Origin: Nematostella vectensis
Taxonomy: Eukaryota; Cnidaria; Anthozoa; Actiniaria; Edwardsiidae
Assembly: GCF_932526225.1 (NCBI RefSeq)
Contig: NC_064034.1
Span: 4,140,001-4,204,000 of the forward strand
DNA: 64,000 bases
Direction: 5' to 3'
Shown here: piece by piece, positions 37,368 to 49,560 of the stretch
Layout: each line of letters opens with the position of its first letter
How positions within the stretch are numbered: the first letter of the stretch is position 1
Made by a program: the position numbers and the translations under genes
Notes under the pieces: generated by a model
Told to the model about the DNA's origin: nothing
The model's input: the letters and a program-made list of their open reading frames with translations, nothing else
Databases searched by the model: none

Positions 37368-39338
37368 CACAAGAGTGGAACGGCATATGAAAGATGGCCA
37401 TGGTAAAGACATTTTATGGACATTGCTAAACTATTTGTCTGTTGACACAAATAGTTGGATGTAGATACTTAGCTGGCAAACATTTGAGAGAAAGCTAAAA
37501 TATGTATAAATTAATTGGATGCTGTGTTACAGTAACAGAAAGCTACTCAGATAGCTTGTACAAATAGAGGCATCTATAGATAGAAGACTTTGCTACTCAG
37601 GAGAGTAGTGTATGGTAGTTGTAGGAGTAAAAATCAAATTTAAGAACGGCTGCTGTAGATGAGATTTCTAAGAGGTTTTCACAAGGACTACAAGTAATTT
37701 GCAAAGGGATATCAAAATTTAGTGTAAACTTATGTGGTTTTGGTATTGCCATAGTGATAGTTACATTCCATAACATTCCTTGGTTTTCATTATGACGTAG
37801 CTCACAGCAAGATTCTGGTATTTTCCTGGAACATAGCCAGGATTTGCTAGGAATGGGAGAGGGGTCAGTCATAGATATCTTATGTGAAAAGTTTAAAGCG
37901 ACAAATACACCAGTTCACTTACGGTCAATTAACAATCATGGTGACTGACGGAAACTTCAACTGACAAAAGAATCTATTAGAATCTGAACTATTCAACAGG
38001 CCATGCGCTCTTAATTATCAAGGATCCTCAAGGATATTTCCAATAGTTCTCTTCTGCTTTTACATTTTTTAAATATTTTTTTCCTTTTAAAATCATGGCT
38101 TCAAAGAACCTGGGTGCTTGGGGTTGTCATGTAATTGACTGGAAGTAAATGGGTGCGATTGCCACTTTAAGATTTGGCTGATCTTCAATGAGCAAAAATG
38201 TTGTTTTCAGAGGGTCTGTACCTCCCCCTATGCCCCCACACCCCTATGCCTCTATTCCTATAGTCCATTTTGCCAAATTATACCCCCTTTCCAGCTGATA
38301 CTAGTGAAAAAGTGGATGCATTTAAACTTTTGATTAAACCATAATTCATCCATCTAGTAAACAGATATAAGTTTATATAAGGGTGATAGAATAAACCAAA
38401 TTACTAGCCTTGAGCTCTGCACTTCAGAATATGTACCTACTGTACCCACTTATGTGTCTGAAGTTCCATTGCAAATTATTAGTCGATGGGTACTGTAGAG
38501 GTGCTCTGCCTTGTGGTCATGTAAAGAAACAGACCTTTTTACACCAATGACAGGCTAGTCAGTAAAATACAAAAGATAATATTCAAATCTCATTTTTCAA
38601 TTTGACACATAAGTGATGAAAATCAGCAGAAAAATTAGTGTGAGTATTCAAAATATAGGAATTAAGATAAAATTTAGATGATCACTTAAACTGAGACATA
38701 TACAATAACGATAACAATTACCCATACATTCAGTATCACACCCTTACGATGCAACCAGTTTCAGTTCATGTTTTTTTCTGGTATTTTAGCAGTGTGTTTT
38801 TTATGGCAGGAAAATTAATGCCTGCATTTAGTTGCAAAATAATAAGTAATTATTTTATTAAATAATTTTTAACAAAAAATATATAAAAAGTGAATGAGTT
38901 TTTAGCAGCATTGGTCAGTACAGTCATTGTTTTGTTACCACTTTTGCATTAGATAACAGTTAAATTCATTAGAATCAAATGATGCAAAAGTTTATATTTA
39001 TTGTAATCAAGATATATATAAAGAGATGAATAAGATCTGTTGGATTGTAAATATTATTAAATCAACAGAGTGAAAATTATGACAGAAATTATCACCATCT
39101 CTCTTGAAAAAACAGTTACAGTATATTTGTAGTTGTAAAAGAAATAAAAGATGTTAAAGTTTGATTGACTTATCTTATTATAATGGTGAGCATACTTTAT
39201 TGACATTAGAAAGGTGACATTCGATTGATTGACTCCAATATCTGCCATTCACTTGGCTTCGGGAATAGTGATATATGTATTCTTCAAACTATATTACTTT
39301 CTGACTAAAAATATGTATCCACTCCAATATGATATGTA
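37368..39338. other. Convergent intergenic region
   Basis: 3' flanks of the Ig/FN3 gene (+) and TOE1 (-). A reverse-strand AATAAA (tttatt) lies near 39197, suitable as the TOE1 poly(A) signal. Nothing else recognised. Confidence 0.5.
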
Positions 39339-42300
39339 TCACTTGGTTCCTTTGATAAGTTTAAGCTTTTGTGAATGGTTTCCAGAAGCTTTTGCAAAGT
39401 GGCTCTTTGCTATTTGAAGGGGCATTTCTTTGCCACTTAGACTTACTCTGTTTACCCATTCTGAACCCTGGAGTTTTGTGAGTCTTTTCTTAGTCATGTA
39501 CGAAACTAGGCAGTAACCTGTCATAAATGCATCAATACCTGCCCTGTGGCCACCACTCGTTGATGCAGATGATGGTTTTTCAGTGGGGAGTTTAGTACTT
39601 CCTGCTGTATCTGTAGTGTGTTGGTTTGAGGGTAACCTATCTGTATCCACAATATCATGAGCTAATCTACTTACTTCAGATGATGACTTCTCTAATGTCT
39701 CATTGTTTCCTGCAAAATAGTTTTAAAATTTACAATAGAGAAGGGTGTTCATGTATATATCAGGATAGTGACAAATTCATTGTATGATTACATTGGGCCC
39801 TAAGCTAAAACTGGCTCACTCCCCCATACACCCCTATCCCAATTATTTATTCTCTCTTTACCTAACTCTAGTGAAAAGTGTTGCCAAAAATATGTAAGTT
39901 TTTTCAAGGCATTTCCATTATCTAGTGGTCATCCCAGAAAACCATAGCTACTGTACAGTATGTTTGGTCAGTTGGTACATACACGACTACACACCACATA
40001 GCAATGTCTTACTAATACCAGCTTTGCATATGTATTTTTTGTGTGGGCCATGTTTGGCTGATAACACAGAATACTGTTATGTCTTGTCATATATACAGTA
40101 TATATTGTATTTGCACTACCTGCTGCCTTTCGTTTCCTCTTTCTTTTACTCTTCTTATGTTCTATTCGCTCATCTCTGTCCAGAATAAGGTCCATGTCAT
40201 GCGACAGTGGGCATGTGAACCCCTTGTGACAAAATCCATGTGACTATAGGAAAAAAAAACAAATAAATAACAAATGGAACATTGTTCATAATGCAATCTT
40301 CTTGTCAAAGCCTAGTTGTGCAATGGATTATTTTCTTTGCCGAAAGGATGTGTTTCTGTGGACAGCATTAAAACGTTTTACCACCTCGAATTTAATAACC
40401 TTTGCACACTAAATGAGTGTATAACGTGATCATAGAGCTCCTATGATCAATCTAGCACAAAGAATAAAAAATCATAGTGAAAATGGATTTGAAATTGCTG
40501 CAGTTTTAATATTGTAGTTTTGTTGGTGCATATGGAATCTTATTTTGTTGGCATGTAAAATACATTCCATGCATACTAAAATAACCTGTCTTTTCTCATA
40601 AAAGCCTTGGTTCCAACACTTCAGTTCAACAGAGTTGTACTCTTTGTAAAATGTAAAAAAAGGATGTTTTGTTTAACTTTGCTGTATTAATTACTTACAG
40701 CATACAAATCACACACTTGAAGTGTCTGTCCATCAGAGTCATGAGACTTCACATTGGCATAGCAACACAACTCCTCGATCCATGGTTTTAATATCCTATC
40801 TTCCACCATCAAGATTTCTGTATACCTGGCCCCAGCAACCTTGCAAGATAGGTTGTGACGCTGGCTGTGTATGAATCAAATTGGATATTTTAGTAAATAA
40901 CACTGATAGTAAGTAATTATTTTTCTATTCAATTTTCTCTCAGAGTAAGAGTAAAATCACTTTCCTGGGTAGTGCTAAGTAGTTATTGTGCTAATGGTTC
41001 TTAAGTCATACAAAATAGTTCCTGAGATAGTTCATACTGTACAGTAGTGCATTATTATATTATTTTCTTACCATTTTCTGAATATATACCCCAGATACGA
41101 TGCAGGCTCTCGCATGTGATACTCTGCAACATACTTGGTATCAATAACCCCACCAGTAAACATCTCATATACATCTGACAAAAACACCTCCAGCTTGCTT
41201 GGGACATCTGCATAAAAGCTCTGGTATAGGTACAGTAAATCAAAGAAGCCATTGTGTAGTGCTATGGGCTTGTTAGAAATGACAATCTGACTGAAGAGGT
41301 TCCTCACACTGGGTGTACTGTAATCATGACATGTCTACAACAAAAAAGAAAACATTACAATTTTTTATAGTTAATATTTTCTTTTTGTTAGTCAGAAACT
41401 GTAATAATAAAGAACCAAAGTGTAGCACTGAACACCTATGTAAGATCTTTCTGGGGTGTTCTTATTGAAAATTTTACACTACCTACAGGGGTGGATCCAA
41501 AAATCCCAAAACAGGGGTTTGAAGCAAGGATTTCAAGAAAGGGGGGGGGAATCATTGTTCTTCCGTAGATGTCCTTGTATTTCTTGTTATTTTTATGCCA
41601 AATGTCTGAAAATAGAGGAGCCAGGGCCCACTTGACCCACTCCTAGATCTGCCACTGCCCTATGTACAGTAGAAACATACATACATATGTCACAGCTGGG
41701 AGAGCTGGTGATAATATATGTTGTGGTTTGAAATGTGGCATGGTTTGATTTTTTTTCAAACTGGTTTGAATTTTTCAAACTAGCTCATTTTTGGATACCT
41801 AGCATTCTAAAAGGGATTTTATTTTTGGGGAGTCATTTATAAAACAGGGGCTTGGATTTTTTGGGGGTTGGGAGGTGTAACTAAAAGAACTAGATAAAAG
41901 ATTATGCAAATATCCCCTTTTCAAACCAGTTTTAACAATTTCAAACCAAGAAGCATTTCAAACCACAACATATATAATACAGTATTTTCCCAATAACAGT
42001 AAATTACAATACAACAATGGGGCAGCCATTGATGAGGCTGCCTGATTTAAACACAGTACCTTGTCATTTCCTCTTGTATATGGGATGCCCTTAGAATATT
42101 GCTTGTTGAAGTCAAAGCCGTGCTGTACTAGAAACTGTAGTGATCCAGGCTCAACAACAAAATCTTCGCTACATAAAACACTCAAGTTAAATGTCTTTGC
42201 TTTGTATTGCCTTTTTTCATTATGCAAACTGGCTGAATCATTATCATCTGTTTCTCTTGGGCTATTGCTACTGTTATCATTATCATCTGTTTCTCTTGGG

Positions 42301-43288
42301 CTATTGCTACTGTTATCATTATCATCTGTTTCTCTTGGCCTATTGCAACAGTTATCAGGGAATTGTGTCATAATGCCAACTTCTTGCTCTATGAAACAGG
42401 ATATACCAAGAGTCAAAATGGATCTTGATTTCACTACATCCGCCATAAACTTGAAGCGATCCTCGACTGACCTGAGAGCACAATCAAAAATGCATTTAGA
42501 TACTTGAAGCCCAAATCCGGCATGTCTGATTGTAATTGCTCTAGTGGTAATTTTGCATGTAGCTTACTTTGCTATCAGCTTTTTTCTGTTTCCCAGTCCA
42601 CTCAATTCCTGGAATGAAATTTACAACAACATCACCTGGATACCTGTATAACCACGGCATATAGAGTTTATAGCCCATATGAGTATGATTTACAGGCCCG
42701 TAGCCAGGGGGGTTCAGACAAACCCCGCCACATGACTTAAAAGTCCGCTCAGATTTAACAAAAAAATATATAATGTTTGGTTGGATATACCGTGCACATC
42801 AATATGTCTTTAAAATGACTATAAAAATATTTTTAAAATAATTATCTTTATTATTATTATTATTATCGCTATATATTAAAAAGCACCCTATTACAATCAA
42901 TACTTCGAATAAATTCAATCTAAAAATATTTTAAAATGTTATTGAAAAACATTTTAAATATTAGATTGAATTTATTTGAAGTATTGATTGCCTAAGGTAA
43001 TAAGGCGAGGAGATGGGTATACCGGAAATTTGGCCTGCTAAAATGGAAAAACGAACCACCAAGCTCAAAATCCTGGGTACGGGCCTGATTTAAAGCTGCT
43101 TAATTTTAGTGAGCAGGGAATAAAGTAGTCATTTACAAAGAGTCCGTGTTTAAACTTTTTGACAAGTGACCTACCGTATCAAGCGCTATGAGACTGGAGG
43201 TGTGAATGGACTCGACTAACACAGGCCATATGGCTTCGAGATTCTCGGCATGCACATCTATAACAGGTACTCTTGAATATTTGTCCAT
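39339..43288 (-). CDS. TOE1: TOE1, DEDD-family 3' exonuclease/deadenylase with CCCH zinc finger
   Basis: TOE1 trims 3' ends of small nuclear RNAs and poly(A) tails in the nucleus (Cajal bodies in animals). Coding exons in transcript order: 43288-43175, 42608-42568, 42471-42060, 41334-41072, 40864-40699, 40243-40120, 39709-39339, about 496 codons; the human protein is similar in length. The CAF1-type nuclease residues are visible: the first Asp and Glu in 'LIALDT' plus 'ELSGLG' (split by intron 1), the next Asp in 'HNGFFDLLYLYQ', the last in 'DTKYVAEYH'. The 'VQHGFDFNKQY' and 'GIPYTRGND' blocks are typical of TOE1. A CCCH finger (C-x8-C-x5-C-x3-H) spans exons 5 and 6, followed by a basic nuclear signal (KKSKRKRKRK). 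The C-terminal block 'AGIDAFMTGYCLVSY' and 'VSLSGKEMPLQIAKS' is also diagnostic. Exon 3 has a 13-residue acidic repeat insertion. Confidence 0.96.
41486..41660. mobile_element. Transposon remnant with caggggNggatc-type ends
   Basis: The left end caggggtggatccaaaaatc and the reversed right end (tagatctgccactgccct) are imperfect inverted repeats. The same end motif occurs at 5455 and near 49100. It sits in a TOE1 intron and has no coding capacity. Confidence 0.6.
41713..41976. mobile_element. MITE with 22-bp terminal inverted repeats
   Basis: The left end atatatgttgtggtttgaaa is matched by the inverted right end tttcaaaccacaacatatat. Sub-terminal copies of tttcaaac and gtttgaaa fill the inside. 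It lies in TOE1 intron 3. Confidence 0.8.
42238..42356 (-). repeat. In-frame 39-bp coding repeat x3 in TOE1 exon 3
   Basis: Copies start at about 42241, 42280 and 42319, period 39. On the coding strand each gives 13 residues (PRETDDNDNSSNS). The repeat is an acidic, Ser/Asn-rich insertion between 'LTLGISCFI' and 'FNLSVLC', where the human protein has a short loop. Two copies are identical or nearly so, suggesting recent expansion. Confidence 0.9.
42693..43087. mobile_element. Non-autonomous DNA transposon, 16-bp TIRs, 5-bp target duplication
   Basis: The left end caggcccgtagccagg and the right end cctgggtacgggcctg are inverted. ATTTA flanks both sides (42688-42692 and 43088-43092). The interior contains a large AT-rich inverted repeat (caatacttcgaataaattca / tgaatttatttgaagtattg). 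The same end, caggcccgtaccca, reappears at about 60755. It is located in TOE1 intron 1. Confidence 0.85.
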
Positions 43289-44640
43289 TTTCGATCAAAT
43301 CAACCATGCAAAATCAACAGAAAAAGTATAAAAAAGTACACAAACTCGAGTGTTAATGTAAACGTTTGAGTGTGTGGTGTAAAAGAGACCAAAAGAGAGC
43401 GGGAGTCGATGAGCAGCAGGCGTTCCTTGTCATGGCCTGGAAACTAGCTCCATAGGTAACCCGATACATGCTCTAGTTGTTCACTCAAAAGAAGTAAAAA
43501 ATCAAAACTCCAACCTCGAATAATGTACTTTCCTAAGCCAGCTGTGAGTGTAGAATTTCCTTGTTATTTTATTACTTTCAACATGCATATAAAATAGAAA
43601 TCTTTGCGCACTTGAAATTTTTTTGGCGACTAAGTATCCTGGGTACCAGAGCCTCCAGACTTCTCTCGTCCTGTGACGCTAGCCAGGAGGCTCTGGAACC
43701 CAGGGTAGCGACAAAGAAGTGCTGGTGACTTTTTTACGCCAATAGAGCTTGGATTTTAAAGTTCCTTTAGCCTCATAAATTCTTGTATACTGATGGAAAA
43801 ATTTGGGAAAATTATCACCTTCTACACGAGAGGGCAGACACAACGTGATCGATTTGAACGCATAAGAAGAAGTGAAGGGACCATAAGACTTGTTCCTAGT
43901 CACTAAACACAATCTAGATAGGAATTATTGGTTTATTGGAGGGTAAAATGAACCCCGTGAGAAAAACTCAATTTATAACCAACAACAACAATTTACCGTT
44001 ACTCTGACGTAACCCATTGGTCAGAGTGCACGGTCACTACATAGCGACGCTCTGCCAACCTAGTCGCCCCATGTAAGGTAATCCAAAATCCGGAATCCAG
44101 ATTATTTTTAGCCTTTGGAATCCGGAACCAGCGAATGGAATTCGGACCATCAGTATCCCTACCCCGTCATGCAAAATTAGAAACGGGGGTAATCACAAAA
44201 ATAGCCATAAGCACTTACGGATTTCAAGGGATAAAACAGTATGATGAAGATTTGAACAGGAGCGCATAATATGATTTAAGACATTTTTTAAAACAGATTT
44301 ATTTTGCTTATAGCTGCTACAATCTCTATATTTTTTTATATTCTGGAAATTGGCCAGCTGTTTGTCTGACCCTCTAGTCCTAAACAGAGAAAGGCAATTA
44401 ACATAAAGGACAGGAACACACATAAAGAAAGTAGCCGTTACAATGTTAGCAGGTGCTTAAGAGTTTCCTCTTCTTTCATAGCCAATGAGTGGGGTATATC
44501 GCCGGTCACAACAGAACACCAGAAATACCGGCACAATACACCACCATCGCACGTGAAAACATAGGAACAAAATAACAATCAAAGAGGCCAATCTAGTCAG
44601 TTAGATCGTGGAGTTATGAATTATTGACTAGCTTGAAATA
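43289..44640. other. Divergent promoter interval between TOE1 and the collagen locus
   Basis: Shared upstream DNA for TOE1 (-) and the collagen-like gene (+). Besides the palindrome at 43637-43706 I see no gene or strong motif. The non-coding first exon of the collagen locus appears to end at 44710 (gcttg|gtaagt). Confidence 0.45.
43637..43706. repeat. Short imperfect palindrome
   Basis: cctgggtaccagagcctcc and ggaggctctggaacccagg face each other across about 30 bp. It looks like a small foldback or transposon remnant, upstream of TOE1. Confidence 0.6.
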
Positions 44641-44815
44641 TAAAACACCAGTTTTAGCTGCTTTCAATAGTGTTTAGTTCTTGCTGACCGTCGTCGTTTC
44701 GGGTCGCTTGGTAAGTGTTCTCAAATACTTGAACAAACCAACCTTGACAAAAGTCTAGTGTTTGGAAATTATTTTTAATCTTATCCCTTTTTTCCTTAGT
44801 AAGCAAGAAAAAAAA

Positions 44816-47800
44816 ATGGACTCGAGGACGCGATTGCTGGCGCTTTTAGCGGTTTTGTCGGCGATTGCGGTGGTCAGTTGTTTTCCTGAAAGGAAAAAGA
44901 ACACAAAGACAAATGACTCAGGTTAGTGAGAAAGATTCACCCAAAACCCACAGTTGTGGGGTGAAAGAGTAGTTATCCTTGGAAAAAAAAGAGAAAATGA
45001 ATTCATTTGGAAATACTTTGTGACGCTTTATTATCGCCACCGCTCCTCACCAAAAAAGTTCACTGCTCGTCTTTGACAGAGCAGCTAAAGAATACTAAAA
45101 TTCAAATATATTGTTCATCAAAGGTTAAGCTTACTGAACTTGGAGCTTTTCACAAATGCACCAAAATTTACCATATAAATATAAAGATACTAGAATAGTG
45201 CATGCCATTGTTTTACTTCCTATAGTTTAAAAACTCCACTTGTTCTTCATGTATATTTTACAAAGTATGCTATTTAAAAAATAAATTGGAGAAAAAAAGG
45301 GTAAGGTTTTATAATGGTTTGATCCTCGTAAGCGAGTTTCCACACTCTGTGCATAAAACATGAACTGAACGGTGGTTGGGTTTCAGCAAAAAGACAGTAC
45401 AAAAACATTAAATATTCATTCGATTAAATTCAACTTTCTATAGAAAAACATATGTTAGTAGTATTGCGGCTGGAAATATTTGAGAACACACTTTATTGGA
45501 AATTATATTCAGAAAATCCATTATTTATCATGACTTGCCTAATAATACACATCTTCTTTCTTTATTACTTTCACTTCTCTTTTACTTACTTAATAAATAT
45601 AATAATGGAACACTAGAACAATTGAACAGGGAAAACGACGTTGCAAGATTTAACTCGATTAAAAAAGTACTACAAAAGTCTAAGGTTTCGAAACGAAAGT
45701 ACCCGAGTTTTAGAACTCAATTTTGGACGAGCAGATTGATTACGTTTTACACATCCTCTCGCGTTTGGAATAAAAGGTCCAAGCATTCCTACCAAGTATT
45801 TTTCCGTTGTTTCGATGCAAGAAAACAAGTGTTCCTTGGGGGTTTACTAAAGTCGCTCGACAAATCCAGCAAGTCGGCACAAGCCATGTGTCATGTCGCC
45901 AAGTCATCGGGGCCAGAGAGGCAGGCAGAGTTCAAAGGTCAGCACCATCACCATGGAAAGCCCTTGTCTTTTTGTGTGGTCCAATCTCTATCATATATCC
46001 ATGTTATTTACTTATAACTTCCTGAATAACATCGAAGTGTATGCGCTTTAAGTTTACATTAATACTTTGCACGAAACAAAACCCTTCCCGACATATCTTT
46101 GTTGTCTTTATATAATTATTGTAATGACGTCTAGATCTTTTGCATGGGAAGCGATTTCTTTCGCATTTAGCACTTCTCATAATATTAATGTAATAAACTA
46201 AATAATCAGAATCCGACAAATAAAATGTAACTATTTTGCTTCGTTTCGTTATGTGTTGCTAGTTGCTAATCTCTTACACTTTCTATCTTCCCTCTTTCCT
46301 TAGTTCTCTATTTTTGGGGGATCACAAAAAGATTCAATAGGGTTATCCTTTCAGGCAATAACCTTTTCTCTTATTCTGCCTTTAGTGGGAGCGAAAAGAC
46401 AACAACCCTGGTACCCAGTCTTCCACTATCCTGCGCCTCCTCCTCCACCACCACCGGCGCCAGGCCCCCCCGGCCCAGACGGACCAATGGGTCTTCCCGG
46501 GCCTCAAGGACCCGACGGCCCTAAAGGACCTCCTGGACCCCCCGGACTTCCAGGCCCTCAAGGAATTCCCGGCTATCCCGGTGCACCAGCAGGACCCCCT
46601 GGACGTGATGGCCCAATGGGACCCCCCGGACCGTCAGGAGGGCAAGGACCCCCTGGTGACATGGGATCTATGGGACCAATGGGGATGGGAGGAGGTGTTG
46701 GCCCATATCACATTGGCTGGGGACGATAAGAATGGAACGGAATGCTGGAAATGGATTGAATGACAGCCACAAACAATGGCACGATAGTAGGAGCTGTACA
46801 TATAAGGAAAGGAAAGAACTATCTGTTTAGACACGATTCAAGAATATTATTTCTATACAAATCAAGAACTACTAGCCTAACCGAAGGATAGAAAGAAAAC
46901 CAGCCATTGAGCCCTTTCTCAAGAAATGGAAATTGAGATACAACAAATAGTTTATAAATAATTATTCAATATATTTTTATTGTTATTTTCCAGAACTGAA
47001 TGTATAATATGATAGTACGATATTCAAGAGACTACCAAAAATGCCTCCACTCTTAAAATGTGACTCATAACAATAAGATAATTAGACTATAATGGACTTT
47101 TCAAGCGTTTACATGACTCTCTCGTATTGGAGATTTATTTTTCAATAAAATTACCATAGTTTAAATAAAGATGTGTATGTCGTCTGTACTGCCACGTTCT
47201 TAAAGTACTTGTTTGTTTACTCTTTTTGAAAGAAAACAACCTGTTTATTTTTAAGATAAAATATGGGATATAACCAGGTGACGATGGGAGCATTTGTCAC
47301 ATTCCTTTCCTCCTCTCATTTCAAAATATTTTCCCCTGTGTTTGTCTTTAAATCGCGGGACGCAAAATATTGTCACAGCTCAGGGCCGTATAAGGGGGGC
47401 ACTGCGGGCACATGCACGTGCAACTTTATGACGGATCTACTATTCATTTGTTGGGAAATATCATACAATTATTTCACATTATTAAACCTGCCCCTCTTTC
47501 TAGTCCTCTTTTCACCAGTTAATGTTATTAATTAACTTATACGTTTATCAGAACACAAAGACGTCAAGCGTAGTGCCTCGGCGCAAGTTGGCCAGTACGG
47601 CTACCCCTCTCAGGCAGCATCATACATTGGCACCCAAGGAGCATCAGGCGTTGATGGACCCCCGGGTCTCGCAGGACCACAAGGACCGAAAGGCATGCCG
47701 GGTCCCCCAGGGCCGCCAGGACCACCAGGCGCAATCGGATGGAAGGGTAACCCTGGAAACCCAGCCGGTCCCCCCGGACTTGATGGACCCCCCGGACCCC

Positions 47801-48021
47801 CCGGTCCTCCAGGCCCTAAAGGCTGGCCCGGTGTCCCAGGCCCCCCTGGTGCACCGGGTGCATATGGATGGAAAGGTTACCCGGGTAACCCGGCAGGACC
47901 ACCGGGCAGAGACGGCATTCCTGGACCCCCCGGACGTCAAGGCGGAAAAGGTCCCGCTGGTATACCAGGTATACCTGGGCCAGGGGGAGTCGGCAAACGC
48001 AGAAGGGAAATCCGCTCATGA
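44816..48021 (+). CDS. Short secreted collagen-like proteins, one signal exon with two alternative collagen last exons
   Basis: Exon 44816-44921 (acceptor at 44799, donor g|gttagt) encodes a signal peptide ('[16 protein letters not shown]') and the start of a propeptide, ending in phase 1. Two later exons accept that phase. 46386-46729 encodes 'VGAKR', then '[11 protein letters not shown]', a run of seven prolines and about 23 Gly-X-Y triplets, then a stop. 47552-48021 encodes 'HKDVKR', a Tyr/Ser/Gln-rich start, Gly-X-Y repeats and a stop. Two AATAAA signals (47144, 47164) end the first version. The Lys-Arg propeptide site, poly-proline and short triple helix resemble nematocyst minicollagens, but no cysteine-rich domain is present: the only cysteine is in the signal region. 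Two separate genes are possible, but I find no second signal exon between them. Confidence 0.8.
46386..46729 (+). CDS. Collagen-like last exon A
   Basis: Acceptor ctgcctttag at 46385. The exon encodes a dibasic cleavage site (AKR), a poly-proline linker, then Gly-X-Y repeats rich in PPG, with one break where Ala is inserted ('GAPAGPPG'). The end is Gly/Met-rich, finishing with 'HIGWGR' and a stop at 46727-46729. The 3' UTR runs to poly(A) signals at 47144-47149 and 47164-47169. Confidence 0.85.
47552..48021 (+). CDS. Collagen-like last exon B
   Basis: Acceptor gtttatcag at 47551; phase 1, so it can join the exon ending at 44921. It encodes 'HKDVKR' (dibasic site), a Tyr/Gln/Ser segment and Gly-X-Y repeats. 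Two internal repeats share 'GWKG' followed by 'NPAGPPG', each with the same one-residue break as exon A. It ends with a basic tail (GKRRREIRS) and TGA at 48019-48021. Confidence 0.82.
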
Positions 48022-49560
48022 TCTGGTAGCCGGACAGTCAACGTTTATACTGTTTTCGTCCGAGATGTTTCAAATGTTTTTTTTTTATCATTCAACTTTT
48101 TCAGCAGTTTATTTTTCACACGCGAGAACTTTTATAATTATCATTATTAGTTTAAAACTTTTGCTACTATTACTGCTTGTTTAGAACTCGGCGCTATTAA
48201 ACTATTCTTTTTACGTTTTGTACACATCACCAATTATTTGTATAGATTCTCCTTGTTAAAGAGTATTTTATAGCAAAACATCGTTTTTTTAAGGAAATAT
48301 TTAATGTTTTGAAGAAACAAATTAATAAAATAAGCAGCTATATTACACGAATATAATGTTTATCTACACGCGAATTTATCTCTGGTTTGTTGTCTCGCGT
48401 GTCTCTTTTATATCTTTTCAGGTCAATTATACCAGTCAACTTGAGTCTGCCCTGAAGAAGTCTTATTAAAGACGAAAATTTGTCAGAGTCGATTTCCAGT
48501 TATTGGTGTATAGTCAACTTCTCCCAGTATACCTCATTCTGCTTCATTTTCGCGCGTCCTAATAAATTTCGCAAAATTTTGAAAATTGAGCAGATAAGGT
48601 ACCTATGCTACAAAAGAACTACATTTAATAACTGCATATTAACCTTCTACTGGTATAGAATCTAGGCGAAATTTAATTCGACCGCAATTTTTACCCCTTT
48701 CTATCCTCTCTCTTTACTGAGATGAGCAGCGTTAGCGAGTGGTTGGTAAGGAGGAGCAGGCTACACTTATTGGTATGAGAACATAAATATAGAATTGATT
48801 CTCTTTCTCGGATGGTCCACTAGGTTGACGCATTCCCTTGGCAATAACCAAATAAGCATTTGTGGAGGGCGGGGCAAACAAGTTTTCGATAGAGGTGATT
48901 CTTGGTCCTCTAAGACGTCTCACAATGGAGGGTTTTCGGTAGAGAAGTCGGGGGTTATCTAAAACATTTGATCGGACACTACCCAACAATTTTTCAGAGG
49001 CATATCCAAGAATTTTAATAGGTAGAGGCTCAAAAGGCCCTTATTTCTTTTCTCTTGTACTGGAAGGGAGGGCAACCCCTTTGGGCCCTCCCCCTGGCTC
49101 CGCCCCTGCTTCATGAGCCTTGGCTACTCTGATCGCATTTCTCCCTCAGTCTTTTTCCATGGTCCTTCTACAGACACTACTATCCGGGCACAGGTCTGTC
49201 CGCCCTATGCTCATAAATGGTCACATGGAGATGTTCTTGGCAAGTTCTTGGTCGTTTTATCGATTTTTGGGGAAAAAAAGAAAAACAAGTTTAGAAAAAT
49301 TCCATTCTTTTTCGAAATTTAAGCTGCACCAAGATTGGCTGCACGAAGGCCCCGTCCCCACGTTTCCGTTGTTGTCGTTTGAAAACGCAACATTTTTCTT
49401 ACGGATCGGGTATACACGTGAACGCGAAAACGGTGACCGAAAACGGATCGATTTCAATCCTCAAAATGATCTCCAAAGTGGAACAATTTGAAAACAATAC
49501 CCTTTCGATATTTTTTCTGCTTTAAGATTTGTGCACGCTCAATCTCGGTGCTGTGGGGAC
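48022..49560. other. 3' flank and transposon debris, no gene
   Basis: AT-rich 3' flank of collagen exon B. A transposon end resembling gcaggggcggagccaggggg (reversed) lies near 49090-49110. An open frame on the minus strand at 48732-48989 is not recognised. Confidence 0.45.

Noticed and set aside
45496..46017. Open frame of 173 codons inside the collagen locus intron
   Set aside because: No recognisable domain, no signal peptide and no clear splice sites in phase with neighbours. It could be chance or an old transposon piece.
48732..48989. Minus-strand open frame of 85 codons
   Set aside because: Not recognised, and flanked by transposon-like ends; probably transposon debris.
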